From assembly GCF_000803065.1 (NCBI RefSeq), contig NZ_JSXI01000006.1, positions 1 through 60,914 on the forward strand: a stretch of DNA of 60,914 nt, read 5' to 3'. Under the pieces are notes generated by a model. The model searched no databases. It was not told the DNA's origin and saw only the letters and a program-made list of their open reading frames with translations. Numbering within the stretch: the stretch's first letter is position 1; each line of letters opens with the position of its first letter. Shown in pieces: positions 1 to 8,883 of this stretch. The position numbers were made by a program, and so were the translations under genes. This DNA is from Sphingomonas sp. ERG5. GTDB taxonomy: Bacteria > Pseudomonadota > Alphaproteobacteria > Sphingomonadales > Sphingomonadaceae.

Positions 1-241
1 TATGACTCCTCAGTTGAAGGAGCCTCGATGGTCTGCCCGCCTCAGGCGGCGCTCAACTCAGGCGCAAACCTCGTATCTACGTCTCGACCTCACCGCGCAC
101 GCCAATCCCGCGCAGCGGGTTCGTGCATCGGCCAGTTCAAGCCGAAATACAGCACCTGAATCAACGTCCGGTTCCGGGATGCCGCGCGTTTTTAACGTAG
201 CGCCAGCTTAAAATGCCGCCGCCGTCAGGCGGCCGGTAACA
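1..241. other. Non-coding flank downstream of the fimbrial operon
   Basis: No convincing gene. One open frame on the plus strand has arginine/serine-rich composition and no ribosome binding site or recognisable motif. The only structure seen is the terminator-like hairpin at 210-233. Confidence 0.4.
210..233 (-). terminator. Probable rho-independent terminator of the fimbrial operon
   Basis: On the minus strand a 6-bp GC stem with a 4-base loop (218-233) is followed by GGCATTTTAA. It lies 9 bp beyond the stop of the last fimbrial gene. The T-run is short, so this may be a weak terminator. Confidence 0.45.
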
Positions 242-643
242 TCATGACGGGTAGACCGCGACGTTGATATTCCGGGCAAGGGTCAACAACTGATCGGGAT
301 CGCTGCTGCGGCTCTCGATCGTGATCTCATCGACATTATCGAAATACCGCTCCGGCTGAACCAGGTCGACCGTGCCGCCGGCCATGACGGGCGTATTGGC
401 ATAGCTGACCCGCACGTCACCGGCATCGTTCCCCGGCACGGTGACCGAGACGATATGGCTGGTGTTGCACATCCGGTGGATCGAAATGACGATGCGGCTA
501 GCCTCCAGCCGCGCGCCGCTGAAATCGACCGCACACATCACAGGCACCCGGGCAACCAGCCTGAGCGTCGCCGTGGAGGCGTAAGCGGCAGGTGCCTGCG
601 CGAGCGCCGACACCAGGAAAAATGCTTTGATGATCTTGCGCAT
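242..643 (-). CDS. Small secreted protein at the end of the Csu-type fimbrial operon
   Basis: A 133-residue protein with a clear signal peptide (MRKIIKAFF, hydrophobic core, cleavage near the AYAS motif). The rest is predicted beta-rich and holds two cysteines, near residues 37 and 59. ATG start with a GGAGG ribosome binding site 6 bases upstream. It follows the tip-protein gene by 86 bp on the same strand, so it is probably in the operon. It resembles the spore-coat-U type pilins in size, in being secreted and in the early cysteine, but I do not recognise a defined family. It could be a minor subunit or assembly accessory; that role is inferred from position only. Confidence 0.7.
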   Translation of the reverse strand: MRKIIKAFFLVSALAQAPAAYASTATLRLVARVPVMCAVDFSGARLEASRIVISIHRMCNTSHIVSVTVPGNDAGDVRVSYANTPVMAGGTVDLVQPERYFDNVDEITIESRSSDPDQLLTLARNINVAVYPS

Positions 644-729
644 GAACGGCCTCCGAAGAGACCCTTAGGACCCAGACTATGCCGATTAGCCTGCGAGACA
701 GGGTTAATCGCCGATTAGGGCTGCATCGC

Positions 730-1623
730 TCAATTCTCCGAAATGGAGACGGTGATCACATCCTTATACTGCCCGGCATAGCTGCGCCGAATGTCGCCAA
801 GCGTGACCGCAAGTTCATAGGCGCCACCCGACAAGGTCGCCGGTGGGTTGCGCGTGAGCGCCGTCGGCGACCGGAGGTTGATCTGCTGGCCGTCAAAGCG
901 CGTGCTATAGCTGATCGGCGGCAGGGCGGCATTTTCCATATGGCGCAACACCCCACCATTTTCGGACGACAGGGAGACGGTCACGCTGCCGTTCGACCAG
1001 ATATTGACGAACACGCGCTCGCTCTGCCCGCTATGCGCTTCGCCGAAATTGATCGATGCGGGCGCCATCGAGAGCGGACCGCCATTACCTCTGGCGGCCG
1101 CGCCGGAGATGTTCATTTCGATCCGCGCCGGTACCGCGACGTTCAGGCTGGCATTGGGACTGGTCAGAGCCAGTTCGCTATCGGCATCGCCGACCAGGCG
1201 CAGCGCAAGGTCGGTCCGATACAGGCCGCGCCGCATGATCTGCTGTGCCGGTATAACGATATGGATGCCGATCATGCGCTGCTGCCTCGCCCCGATCGTC
1301 AAGGAAAACGGCCCAATCTCGCCGGCTTCACCCCCGCCTCCTCCGCCGCCATTATCGACGCGGTAGAGGAGCCGGTCGGCACCGGAGAGGAGCGAACTGC
1401 CGCCGGTCGAGGGACGGGCGAACAGGCGCACGGTGCAGGCCGTATCGCCCGTGTTGGAGAGCTCCACATTGATATCGGCGACCTCGTTCGACGGCGCAAA
1501 CGGGTTATAGGTCAGCGATACCACCGGCGTGACGGTGCGCCCAGTCACTGTGCAGGCAGCCTCGGCTTGGGTGGCAGCGGTGATTGCGAGGAACGCCGAG
1601 AGCAGCGAGCAGATCTTGATCAC
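730..1623 (-). CDS. Spore coat U domain protein, probable fimbrial tip subunit (CsuE-like)
   Basis: A 297-residue secreted protein with a signal peptide ending TQAEA and a mature start at AACTVTGR. Spore-coat-U domains carry an early cysteine of this type. It is about twice the length of the single-domain pilins of this operon, as expected for a two-domain tip adhesin: an N-terminal domain to about residue 150, then a C-terminal domain ending in the donor-strand-like motif YKDVITVSISEN. The GTG start overlaps the usher stop (GTGA), implying translational coupling. In Csu systems of Acinetobacter the equivalent gene lies after the usher and encodes the hydrophobic tip adhesin; that role is inferred from order and length. 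Confidence 0.8.
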   Translation of the reverse strand: MIKICSLLSAFLAITAATQAEAACTVTGRTVTPVVSLTYNPFAPSNEVADINVELSNTGDTACTVRLFARPSTGGSSLLSGADRLLYRVDNGGGGGGGEAGEIGPFSLTIGARQQRMIGIHIVIPAQQIMRRGLYRTDLALRLVGDADSELALTSPNASLNVAVPARIEMNISGAAARGNGGPLSMAPASINFGEAHSGQSERVFVNIWSNGSVTVSLSSENGGVLRHMENAALPPISYSTRFDGQQINLRSPTALTRNPPATLSGGAYELAVTLGDIRRSYAGQYKDVITVSISEN

Positions 1624-4145
1624 GGCTGATAGTCCTTCACGACGATGGTTCCGGCATTGACGATCGACGCCGCATCCTCAGCGACAGTCACCGTGGCGAT
1701 CGGCGCGGCGGCTCCCGCGGGCCGCAGCGAATAGGAGCCGGGCGCGAGCTTTTGCGCTACCAGTCGACCCGTCCTGTTGGTGAAGAACTGGATCGCCTCG
1801 CCCTTGCCAGAAACCGGCGTCAACAACCCGGCAACATAAGGAATGGGGGCTCCCTTGCCGTCCAGCAGCGAAGCAATCAGCGTATGCGAGGCAGCCGAGC
1901 CGATCTCCCACAGATAGCCGCTCGCCGCGCCGGGCAGGATGTCGATCCGCCCGGCTCCGATATCGTAACCGGGCGGGAGGTCAGCGACCTTCACCTCAAG
2001 CACGTCGGGCTGATAGCCACGCTGCACCGGAACCAAGGCCGGACCCAGCACGCCCGTCCTTGCGGCTGGCCCAAGGCTGTAACGGCTGCTCACCTCGACC
2101 TGCGCGCCCTTCAGGGTCGGATGCCCGGCGACGATGGTGAAACCGCGATCCGCGTTACGCCCGAGCGCCAGGCGGTCATCGCTATACCCGACACCGAAGC
2201 TCAGCTGGATATCCGACGTCTGCGTCTTCTGACCATCGACACTCTGATAATCATGGACCACCGATGCGCGGAAGCGGTTGAAATAATGTTCGACCGCGAT
2301 GTTCGCGCCGCGCCCTCCATCCTCACGATAGACCGACGCCTCGGCGCTGGTCTGCCCCAGACCTTCATAGCCGATCAGCGAATAATCGGCGGCGACACGA
2401 TTGCGTTCCGAATTGTAATTGGTGCGCACGGACTGATTGCGGCCAAGCGGGATATTGAGCGACAGGCTGACCCGGTGATCGGTGCCGCGATCGTCCTTGC
2501 GATAGCTATAGGTGCCGCTGGTGGAAATTCTGCCAAAGCTGCGCGACAGGCCGACGCTGGCGGTGATGAGGTCGCCGAACGGATCGCGGCCCTTGCTATA
2601 ACCCGCGCCGACCGTGGCATAGAGTTTCTCGCTCAGCGCACGTTGATAGCGGCCATTGATCTCGTAGCGATACGTGTTCGGGCGACTGTCGGAAAAGGTC
2701 ATCGGCGAGAAGGCGGCGGAGCGCGTGATGAAATCGACCGCGAGCAGATTCTGCCGTCCTGTGCTCGAGACGCTGTTGAGCCGGTAACTGATCAGGGCGG
2801 AATATTGCAGTTTCTCGAAATCGCTGCGATCGAGCGCACCCTCTACGCCGAACACGCCGAACGGCGTGCCCACCACGGCCTGACCGGTGAACAGCGCATT
2901 GGCACGATCCGCCTGAACGCTGCCGCCGAGCGTCAACCAGTCGGTCACGCCGCGAACATAATAGCCCGAAAACATCGGCGAATGGCGGTAGCGGGTGCTG
3001 GAAAATTGCGAAAAACTGTCCTGCTGCTGCCCGATATTGGCCGAAAACATCGACACGCCCTGTTCGAGCAGCAGCGTGTCGGAAAAGAATGACAGGTTCA
3101 GCGTCTCGCTGCGCCCACTATCGTCGGTCACGTTCAGCTGTACGTCGTTCAGTCCGTCAAGGAATGGAAAATCGCGCAGGTCGTACTGACCGGCCGGCAG
3201 CGTCAGCGTGCGATACAGCGCGCCATTGACCATCACATCGACCCGCGACGGCCGCTCGAGCGTCAGCCCGCCGCGCCCGGCCGGGCGAAGATTTCGATAG
3301 GGCTGGATGTCCTGATACGACCGTTCGACGCCAATCCCCAGCAGGTTGGACGAAACCTGATATGACCCGGTCGTCTGCGGATCGAGATCGCCGATCGAGA
3401 AGCGCACGGCGTTTTCGACGTTGTCGTGGAACAATGTCGTGCCGCGACGGAAGATGTGGTTATTCTCACGGATCCCGCCGAGAAAGGTGAGATAGACGCC
3501 ATCCTTGCCGCCATAATTGGCGAAGCCGCGCACGGCGAGCAGCGCCGGGTCGCGATCGATCCCGCCGAACCCACGGCTATGCTGCAGGCGCTGTGACAAG
3601 GTGAAGGTCGCGCCAGCCGCGAAGTCGGACGGGTCGACCGTTGCGGCGAGGCCCAGCGAGCTGCGATCCTGGATCGAGATGACATTGGTCGCGCGGGCAT
3701 TGACCGGCAAATCGAGTCGCAGCTGCAGCCCGGCCAGGTCGAAGACCAGCGGAATATCGTCGCTGCGCAACTCCGCCACCGGCGCGAACGCCCGGTTGGC
3801 GATGCGCAGCTTCAGCTTGTCGAGGATCGAGGGTGACACGATCTTTTCGAGACGGGCGAGCAGTTGAATCGTATCAACCGATGCGTCGCCTGCGGCGTTG
3901 GTATCGACCGTCACTTCGCCGGCCGGTGCGCCATTCACCGTCAGGCCGATCGACAGTTTCACGCGCCGGGCGGCGCGCACCGGCGCTGGGCTGGTCTGCG
4001 GCGAGGCCGCCGCCGGCCCAGGTGCAGGCAGGGTCGATGCGGGCGGCGTCGGCGATGCGGTCATGGATTGCGCGCCTGCCGGCCCAGCACACCATATGAT
4101 CGTGGCGGCGCTGGTCGACAACATCAGGGAACGGACAGGGCGCAC
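1620..4145 (-). CDS. Fimbrial outer-membrane usher (CsuD/FimD type)
   Basis: An 841-residue outer-membrane usher that secretes and orders pilus subunits delivered by the chaperone. N-terminal signal segment, then a proline/alanine-rich stretch, an N-terminal domain, a long beta-barrel region with alternating aromatic residues (for example YRHSPMFSGYYVRGVTDW), a plug-like insert, and C-terminal domains with the motif GRLVAQKLAPGSYSLRPAG. Length matches ushers (about 800-870). I take the GTG at 4143-4145 as start: it lies 17 bases after the chaperone stop and has a purine-rich GGACGAAAAGG upstream. The open frame extends further upstream, but that would overlap the chaperone gene and lacks signal-peptide character. 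Confidence 0.9.
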   Translation of the reverse strand: MRPVRSLMLSTSAATIIWCAGPAGAQSMTASPTPPASTLPAPGPAAASPQTSPAPVRAARRVKLSIGLTVNGAPAGEVTVDTNAAGDASVDTIQLLARLEKIVSPSILDKLKLRIANRAFAPVAELRSDDIPLVFDLAGLQLRLDLPVNARATNVISIQDRSSLGLAATVDPSDFAAGATFTLSQRLQHSRGFGGIDRDPALLAVRGFANYGGKDGVYLTFLGGIRENNHIFRRGTTLFHDNVENAVRFSIGDLDPQTTGSYQVSSNLLGIGVERSYQDIQPYRNLRPAGRGGLTLERPSRVDVMVNGALYRTLTLPAGQYDLRDFPFLDGLNDVQLNVTDDSGRSETLNLSFFSDTLLLEQGVSMFSANIGQQQDSFSQFSSTRYRHSPMFSGYYVRGVTDWLTLGGSVQADRANALFTGQAVVGTPFGVFGVEGALDRSDFEKLQYSALISYRLNSVSSTGRQNLLAVDFITRSAAFSPMTFSDSRPNTYRYEINGRYQRALSEKLYATVGAGYSKGRDPFGDLITASVGLSRSFGRISTSGTYSYRKDDRGTDHRVSLSLNIPLGRNQSVRTNYNSERNRVAADYSLIGYEGLGQTSAEASVYREDGGRGANIAVEHYFNRFRASVVHDYQSVDGQKTQTSDIQLSFGVGYSDDRLALGRNADRGFTIVAGHPTLKGAQVEVSSRYSLGPAARTGVLGPALVPVQRGYQPDVLEVKVADLPPGYDIGAGRIDILPGAASGYLWEIGSAASHTLIASLLDGKGAPIPYVAGLLTPVSGKGEAIQFFTNRTGRLVAQKLAPGSYSLRPAGAAAPIATVTVAEDAASIVNAGTIVVKDYQP

Positions 4146-4161
4146 GCCTTTTCGTCCGCGA

Positions 4162-4899
4162 CTATTTGGCGGCGGTTTGCAGCGAGAAGCTCGCCTTGGC
4201 CCCCTCGCGGACGAATGCGGCACTGACCGGCAGCTCGATGATGCGGCTGGTTTCAGGTTCTATCAACGGCTGAGCCAATGCGTTGGACAATGCCTCGCCT
4301 TCCAGCGTCTCGACCTTGCCGTCGCCCCCGGTGAGCGTCCAGACACCGTTGCGCAGCCGCGCATATCCATTGCCGGAATTCTTCACCTCAATGCGCAACT
4401 TGGCCGTGGTCACGGCGGGCTTCACGTCGACGATCTCGAGTTGCGGCCTGGCGCCATCCGGCGACACGGCCGCCAGCGTGCCCATGTTGAACAGGAATTG
4501 CACGCCAGTCGATTTCTCGCCGCTGGTGTCGATCGGCAGTTGGACTACCGTGACGACATAAAGCACCGTTTTCGTGATCGCCGGATCGCCGACATATTGC
4601 ACGCGGAAGGTCTGAAAGCCGTTGGGCGGAACGATCCCCTGCGGGGGGAAGATGAGGAAATCATCTTCGGCCGGTATGCGTTCTTCGGTGCCGTCGGGCA
4701 GGATTTTCCGGCGCTCGACCTTGAGTTCGACCGGCATTGGCTTGTCACCGGTATTTTCGACCCGCAGATCCTTCGAGGCGCCGCTTCCCGTCGGAGTAAG
4801 GTCATACGCCATCGGTTGGACGCGCACGGCCAGGGCCGGGGTCGCGATCAACGACATCATGGCAAGCGCCACGATCAGACGCTTCAACTTACTCTTCAC
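4162..4899 (-). CDS. Periplasmic fimbrial chaperone (PapD/CsuC-like)
   Basis: A 245-residue periplasmic chaperone that holds pilin subunits by donor-strand complementation and hands them to the usher. Signal peptide MKSKLKRLIVALAMMSLIAT with cleavage after PALA. It has two immunoglobulin-like domains: the first carries LRVENTGDKPMPVELKVERR and FRVQYVGDP, close to the conserved chaperone edge strands, and the second starts around residue 150. GTG start with GGGGGAGAG upstream. It sits between the second SCPU subunit and the usher, the usual Csu order. Confidence 0.88.
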   Translation of the reverse strand: MKSKLKRLIVALAMMSLIATPALAVRVQPMAYDLTPTGSGASKDLRVENTGDKPMPVELKVERRKILPDGTEERIPAEDDFLIFPPQGIVPPNGFQTFRVQYVGDPAITKTVLYVVTVVQLPIDTSGEKSTGVQFLFNMGTLAAVSPDGARPQLEIVDVKPAVTTAKLRIEVKNSGNGYARLRNGVWTLTGGDGKVETLEGEALSNALAQPLIEPETSRIIELPVSAAFVREGAKASFSLQTAAK

Positions 4900-4924
4900 G
4901 GTCTGCTCTCCCCCCCGGGAAAAA

Positions 4925-5389
4925 TCAGTTCGGGGTGATTTCTATGGTGATGACATCGGTATAGTCGCCGGCGAGCAACCGCCCCGGTACGACCGGTATT
5001 GTGATGCTCAGCATGCCCGACGTTCCGGTGACTGACGCCAATCCGCTGATCCGCGAGACGAGCGGCGCGGTGAGCGACGTGTCCGCAATCGCGATCGAGA
5101 CGTCGCCGTCCTGCGACAGGCGGTAACCAATCCGCTGAGCGCCGCGCACCAGGGCGCCGCCGTTCAGCGAAGAGACCTGCCTGGTGAATCCGTTGGTGTC
5201 GTTGCAGTGATAGATCACCGGCGTCATCGACTGCGCGCCGCGGATGTCGAGGCTGACGATTGCCGATGGCGACGTGACCTCGACCGTGCACACCGGCGCC
5301 ACCACGCCGTAGATCATAGTGGTGGCGGTCGCTGAAGGCTGGACCGGGGCCGTCACGATGGCGGCCATTGGCAGGAAGAACAGCGGCAC
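4925..5389 (-). CDS. Spore coat U domain fimbrial subunit
   Basis: A 154-residue secreted SCPU-domain protein. The mature part contains VAPVCTVEV, then HCNDTNGFTRQVSS, and ends in TDVITIEITPN. The two cysteines and the C-terminal D-V/T-I-T-I pattern match the major pilin encoded just upstream. Start: GTG at 5387-5389, because AGGA lies 8 bases upstream; a TTG two codons earlier would leave only 2 bases of spacing. The N-terminus is a short hydrophobic signal segment. Likely a minor or adaptor subunit of the same fimbria (CsuA/CsuB position). Confidence 0.8.
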   Translation of the reverse strand: MPLFFLPMAAIVTAPVQPSATATTMIYGVVAPVCTVEVTSPSAIVSLDIRGAQSMTPVIYHCNDTNGFTRQVSSLNGGALVRGAQRIGYRLSQDGDVSIAIADTSLTAPLVSRISGLASVTGTSGMLSITIPVVPGRLLAGDYTDVITIEITPN

Positions 5390-5446
5390 CGGCAAATTCC
5401 TGGTTCAAAAGGTAGAGGGCGGCCCGAAGGCCGCCCTCATGCCAGC

Positions 5447-5917
5447 TCAGTTCGCGGTAAGCGTGAACGAGATGGTGTCCTGATAGGTGCCGGCATAGGC
5501 CGGGCCGTTCGGTGCAGCGACGTTGACCGACATTGCGAACGTGGTCGCATTGATCAGGGCAGCGTTGCCGCCGAGTTGTGCGCTGTTGATCGACGTCGTG
5601 CCGTTCAGCGGAACCGCACCGAAGCCGCCGAGCGTCAGCGTGTAAGGATACTGGGTCGCGCTCACGCCGTTCTGATCAGCCAGATGGCCGTTGTGCAACG
5701 ACGACACCGAACCGGTGAAGCCAGCCGCATTGTTGCACTGTGCCGTCACGTCGCCGACCGCTGTCGTGCCGCTGAGGTTGATTGCCGTCGTGCCAGGCGC
5801 CGAAATGGTGCAAACCGGTGCGACCTGGGCATAGATGGTGGTGTTCGCGGTGTTCGCGAGAGCCGGCGTTGCCGAGACGATGACCGAAGCAGCGGCAGCA
5901 ATAAGAATCTTCTTCAT
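5447..5917 (-). CDS. Major Csu-type pilin (spore coat U domain)
   Basis: A 156-residue secreted pilin. Signal peptide MKKILIAAAASVIVSATPALA, then NTTIYAQVAPVCTIS and CNNAAGFTGSVSSLHNG, and a C-terminal strand DTISFTLTAN. The protein is rich in Ala, Thr, Gly and Asn with no charged clusters, as in CsuA/B major pilins. I chose the ATG at 5915-5917 because it carries the signal peptide and has TTGGAG 8 bases upstream; the frame stays open for 30 more codons but without a ribosome binding site. First gene of the operon, so its promoter should lie in 5918-6356. Confidence 0.88.
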   Translation of the reverse strand: MKKILIAAAASVIVSATPALANTANTTIYAQVAPVCTISAPGTTAINLSGTTAVGDVTAQCNNAAGFTGSVSSLHNGHLADQNGVSATQYPYTLTLGGFGAVPLNGTTSINSAQLGGNAALINATTFAMSVNVAAPNGPAYAGTYQDTISFTLTAN

Positions 5918-6356
5918 TTTCGTACTCCAATAGATCATGAAATTATAGCATCGGAGCATCCGAGCTATTTTATTTGGGCATAGCCAGCCGTTCGAAGAAA
6001 CGACCATTCTCCGTCAGCTGCGTCATGATGTGGTGTTGGGTTACGCCAAGCCGTTGATAGCTTTTTTAGTTCGTCGCCGAACCATTCCCCCGCCACTCCC
6101 CGTCACGAGCCTCCCGACTCGTTAACGTCTTCTTAAGGCTTGTCTTGGGTAGGCGGCAATCTGGATTCTTTCTTAACCCCCATAGATTTCCTTACAATTA
6201 TTGGCACTGATTGTGCCAAAATCGCACGTCGCAGGAGTGAGTCGGAACCCTTTCAAATCTTTTGAAGATTCCTGATCCAGCGCAGGGACATTATGGTTAA
6301 ACTGCCATATTGGATGTTTTGGCCGATGTTGGCCATGACTCGGGGGAGGCGTTCGA
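5918..6356. promoter_or_regulatory. Divergent promoter region between fimbrial operon and araC-type gene
   Basis: A 439-bp stretch without a supported gene. It is more AT-rich than its flanks (for example AGCTTTTTTAGTTCG near 6058 and TTTCTTAACCCCC near 6168) and separates two divergent transcription units. It should hold the promoters of both and, if the AraC-type protein controls the fimbriae, its binding sites. I could not assign specific -35/-10 boxes. Confidence 0.5.
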
Positions 6357-7328
6357 ATGACTATCACGACGCTCGACCAGCGTGGCATCGACGAGCCGCA
6401 TTTTCTCGGATCATCCCAGTTGCAGGCAGGAATGATCGTCCGATACGAACAGCCCGCCGCTGAGCTGATCGATCATATCACAGGCTATCATGTCTACGGA
6501 GCAAGCGGCGCCGCAGCGATGAACCGGATCGACTGGTTTCTGCCTGGTACCGCCAATATCCGCGTTACCTTGAACGCTGGCCCGATCGAGATCGGCATCG
6601 GCCGCCGTATCTTCTCGCCCTTGCCCGAGGCGAGCCTGTTCGGCCCCACCAGCCGCGCAATCCGAGCTACCACCAATGGCGGTGTGATGGTCGGTGTCGG
6701 CGTCAGCGCACTGGGGTGGGCGCGGTTGTCCCGGCGATCCGCGGAAGATTTCCACAATCGGGTGGTGCCGCTGTCGGAAGCGATGGGGGACCGCTTCTCA
6801 AACCGGCTGACTCAAGAGCTTCAAGACTCGGAAGGCGGATCGATGGTCAAGCCACTGCTCGACGCCTTGTTATTGCCGCTGCTGAGCCTGGCCCATCCCG
6901 ACGAACCCCTAATCCGCGAATTCGCTGCATTGCTGATGGTCGAAGGCGTGATCGACGTTGGCATCGTCGCTCGCCGGCTCGGCATTTCAACCCACAGCTT
7001 GCGCCGGATTGCGACGCGCTATTTCGGATTTGTCCCGAAGGTCCTGCTAATGCGCGCTCGGTTCCTGCGGTCGCTGATCAAGCTGATGACAAGTCCGGAC
7101 CGGCGCGATTATTCGACCATTGATCCCAGCTATCATGACGCGTCGCATTTCCTGCGCGACGCGAACACATTTCTCGGCATGACGCCGCGTCGCTTCCTCT
7201 CGTTGGAGCGCCCGTTCCTAGATGCCAGCATTCATGAGCGGGCGGCGGTTCTGGGCTCCGCCACCCAAGCGTTGCATGACTTCGACCTTGCCCGTGAACG
7301 GCTCAGGATTTCCCGAAGTGCGATCTAG
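6357..7328 (+). CDS. AraC-family transcriptional regulator
   Basis: A 323-residue regulator. Residues about 200-285 form the AraC/XylS double helix-turn-helix: VGIVARRLGISTHSLRRIA is the first helix-turn-helix, and DYSTIDPSYHDASHFLRDAN followed by F-x-G-M-T-P-R-R-F matches the conserved second one (usual form DQSHLxRxFKxxxGxTPxxF). The N-terminal about 190 residues are a sensor-like beta domain without a known ligand. ATG start with GGGGGAGG 7 bases upstream. It is transcribed divergently from the fimbrial operon and is the likeliest regulator of it (inference). An IS remnant begins about 20 bp after its stop. Confidence 0.85.
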   Translation: MTITTLDQRGIDEPHFLGSSQLQAGMIVRYEQPAAELIDHITGYHVYGASGAAAMNRIDWFLPGTANIRVTLNAGPIEIGIGRRIFSPLPEASLFGPTSRAIRATTNGGVMVGVGVSALGWARLSRRSAEDFHNRVVPLSEAMGDRFSNRLTQELQDSEGGSMVKPLLDALLLPLLSLAHPDEPLIREFAALLMVEGVIDVGIVARRLGISTHSLRRIATRYFGFVPKVLLMRARFLRSLIKLMTSPDRRDYSTIDPSYHDASHFLRDANTFLGMTPRRFLSLERPFLDASIHERAAVLGSATQALHDFDLARERLRISRSAI

Positions 7329-7346
7329 GTTGTGGTGACGATTTAA

Positions 7347-7541
7347 CTATTTAAGCCAGAGCATGATGCTGGCGAGTTTGACGAAGCCGAGGAAGCTGTC
7401 GGCGAGTTTGTCGCATCGGGTTGCGATGCGACACCACTGTTTGATGCGAGCGAAGAAGGCTTCGATGCCCCATCGCTGCTTATACGCAATGCGGTCATAG
7501 CTGCGCTGATATTTGCGGCGCGTGTGCAATCCATCACCTCG
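7347..7541 (-). pseudogene. IS5-family transposase C-terminal remnant
   Basis: The minus strand encodes the last about 65 residues of a DDE transposase: RRKYQRSYDRIAYKQRWGIE, then AFFARIKQW, RIATRCDKLADSFL and a hydrophobic C-terminus. The Y-K-Q-R-W-x-I-E block contains the final catalytic glutamate of IS5/IS4-type enzymes. Everything N-terminal is missing, and no terminal inverted repeats could be assigned. It marks the left side of the accessory region. Confidence 0.75.
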
Positions 7542-7648
7542 CGACGTCCCGGTTGTTGCCAGCGCTATTGCTGCGCTCCTCCAAGCCGCCGTGGCGTCGG
7601 CCATCCTCGCGGGGATGAAAATTTAACGAGCAGGGCGAACCGTTCGCT

Positions 7649-7885
7649 TCAATCGTATCGCGAAAGCTCCCCCTCCAGCCGCTTGACCAACGCGTCAATG
7701 TCTGCCCGTATGTTCGCCTCTGAACGCATCCGTGCGCGCCGACCTTCTTCCAGAAGCGCTCGCCAGTGCGCGAGTGTTTCCCGGTAAACGGGCTGCCCTC
7801 GCAATCGTGAACAGCTCCCGATCGCGCCACGCAGATTTGTCGAGATGGTGCCTTGAAGTTCCATTTCGTGGTGCTCGCTAACCAT
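7649..7885 (-). CDS. Small hypothetical protein
   Basis: Up to 78 residues. Composition is charged and helical in the C-terminal half (LAHWRALLEEGRRARMRSEA, then IRADIDALVKRLEGELSRYD), consistent with a small helical protein. The start is uncertain: ATG at 7883-7885 or the in-frame ATG at 7862-7864; neither has a strong ribosome binding site. I do not recognise a family. It lies between the transposase remnant and the zinc-ribbon gene and could be a real accessory gene or a fragment. Confidence 0.45.
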   Translation of the reverse strand: MVSEHHEMELQGTISTNLRGAIGSCSRLRGQPVYRETLAHWRALLEEGRRARMRSEANIRADIDALVKRLEGELSRYD

Positions 7886-8055
7886 TGTTACGTTGTGTCG
7901 TCGCAGGTCGATACGGTGCGGGTGATACATTCGGCATGGGCAGAACATCCAGCTAAGCGCCCGTCCGTTTCCAACGCTGCCCCCCTGGGAAAAGGAACCG
8001 AAACCCCAGCAAACGGAAACGGACGGACGCTGATCCAGCTTTCGCTGGAACTCGA

Positions 8056-8520
8056 TCAGGCCACGAGTCGCTCGTGGTCGAACCCGATATCGCGCCGAAC
8101 TGTAACTTGCACGACGACATTCCAGCGCAGCTTGAGCAACCTCACGTGCCCGCCGCGGATTACGCGATTCTTCCCTGTCAGAACTCTGGCAAACTGCCGT
8201 CCAACCCGACGGGCGCTATCACCGGCGCGCCATCGCATCACTGAGAAGCCGATCAGCGCCGCGCTTGCCACACCGAGCATGGCCTGTCGCGCCGCTGCCA
8301 CTTGCGCCCCGACCCGTGACCGGTGTTCGAATATGGCGAGATCGACGCTTCTCCAGGCGACTTGAAAGCTTGGTGGTACCGGCTTCCAGCTACGATCAGT
8401 CGATGTCGACGACCGAATCATGTCGTGGCTGCAACGCGTGCATCGGCTGAACTGGAAGCCCTGGTTCTCCAGCGACACCTTCGGCACCGTGTGGCCGGAC
8501 AGATTGCAGAGCAGGTTCAT
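8056..8520 (-). CDS. Zinc-ribbon-type small protein with possible membrane segment
   Basis: 154 residues. The N-terminus has a treble-clef/zinc-ribbon pattern: C5, H10, then C31 and C34 (FSRCTRCSHDMI). A hydrophobic stretch near residues 80-95 (AMLGVASAALIGFSVM) may span or associate with the membrane, and the tail is very basic (about residues 96-150). I chose the ATG at 8518-8520 because it has AAAGGAG at optimal spacing. No family function is known to me. It directly follows the MraZ-like remnant on the same strand. Confidence 0.65.
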   Translation of the reverse strand: MNLLCNLSGHTVPKVSLENQGFQFSRCTRCSHDMIRSSTSTDRSWKPVPPSFQVAWRSVDLAIFEHRSRVGAQVAAARQAMLGVASAALIGFSVMRWRAGDSARRVGRQFARVLTGKNRVIRGGHVRLLKLRWNVVVQVTVRRDIGFDHERLVA

Positions 8521-8883
8521 GGCGGTCTCCTTTGATCTTCCTTGCATTGGTGAGCTTGAGATGAAGTGAGGCGAGCATGCGCAATTCGGAGTTTCTGTGA
8601 TCGAGGACATAGTCCAAATCCCAGGTCTCAAAGCTATGGCCCATGCCGACGATCAGGATCTTGCAGGCTTGGCCGCGCCGTTCGTTCAGCCTGGGGACGA
8701 TTGCAAGTCGGCCCCGGCTGTCGAACCTTGATGGTGCAGCGAAACCGAAAGTACGCCTTAAGGTGTCTAACTGCTGACCGTAGGCAATCCCCCTTCGGCG
8801 ACGCGGCGGTGCTCAAAGCGATCGATCTTTTCCTGAAGAAGGAAATTGTCGACTGCAACCGTGCAATATATGCATTCATCCAT
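8518..8883 (-). pseudogene. MraZ-like remnant, frameshifted and N-terminally truncated
   Basis: Two adjacent minus-strand frames together read like the C-terminal half of MraZ, a transcriptional regulator with two SpoVT/AbrB-like domains. The first frame (about 8790-8883) gives VDNFLLQEKIDRFEHRRVAE; the second continues YGQQLDTLRRTF, FDSRGRLAIVPRL, ILIVGMGHSFETWDLDYVL, LRMLASLHLKL. The D-S-x-G-R-L and G-x-x-F-E-x-W-D motifs are the second MraZ domain. The two parts are joined only by a frame change near 8785-8795, and the first MraZ domain is absent. This is not next to the division cluster where mraZ normally lies, so it is probably a stray, decayed copy. The family call is from motif memory, not a search. 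Confidence 0.45.

Noticed and set aside
1752..3092. 446-residue plus-strand frame opposite the usher
   Set aside because: Shadow of the usher in another frame; no ribosome binding site or family.
6173..6388. 71-codon frame in the fimbrial promoter region
   Set aside because: Runs into the AraC start, no ribosome binding site, no motif.
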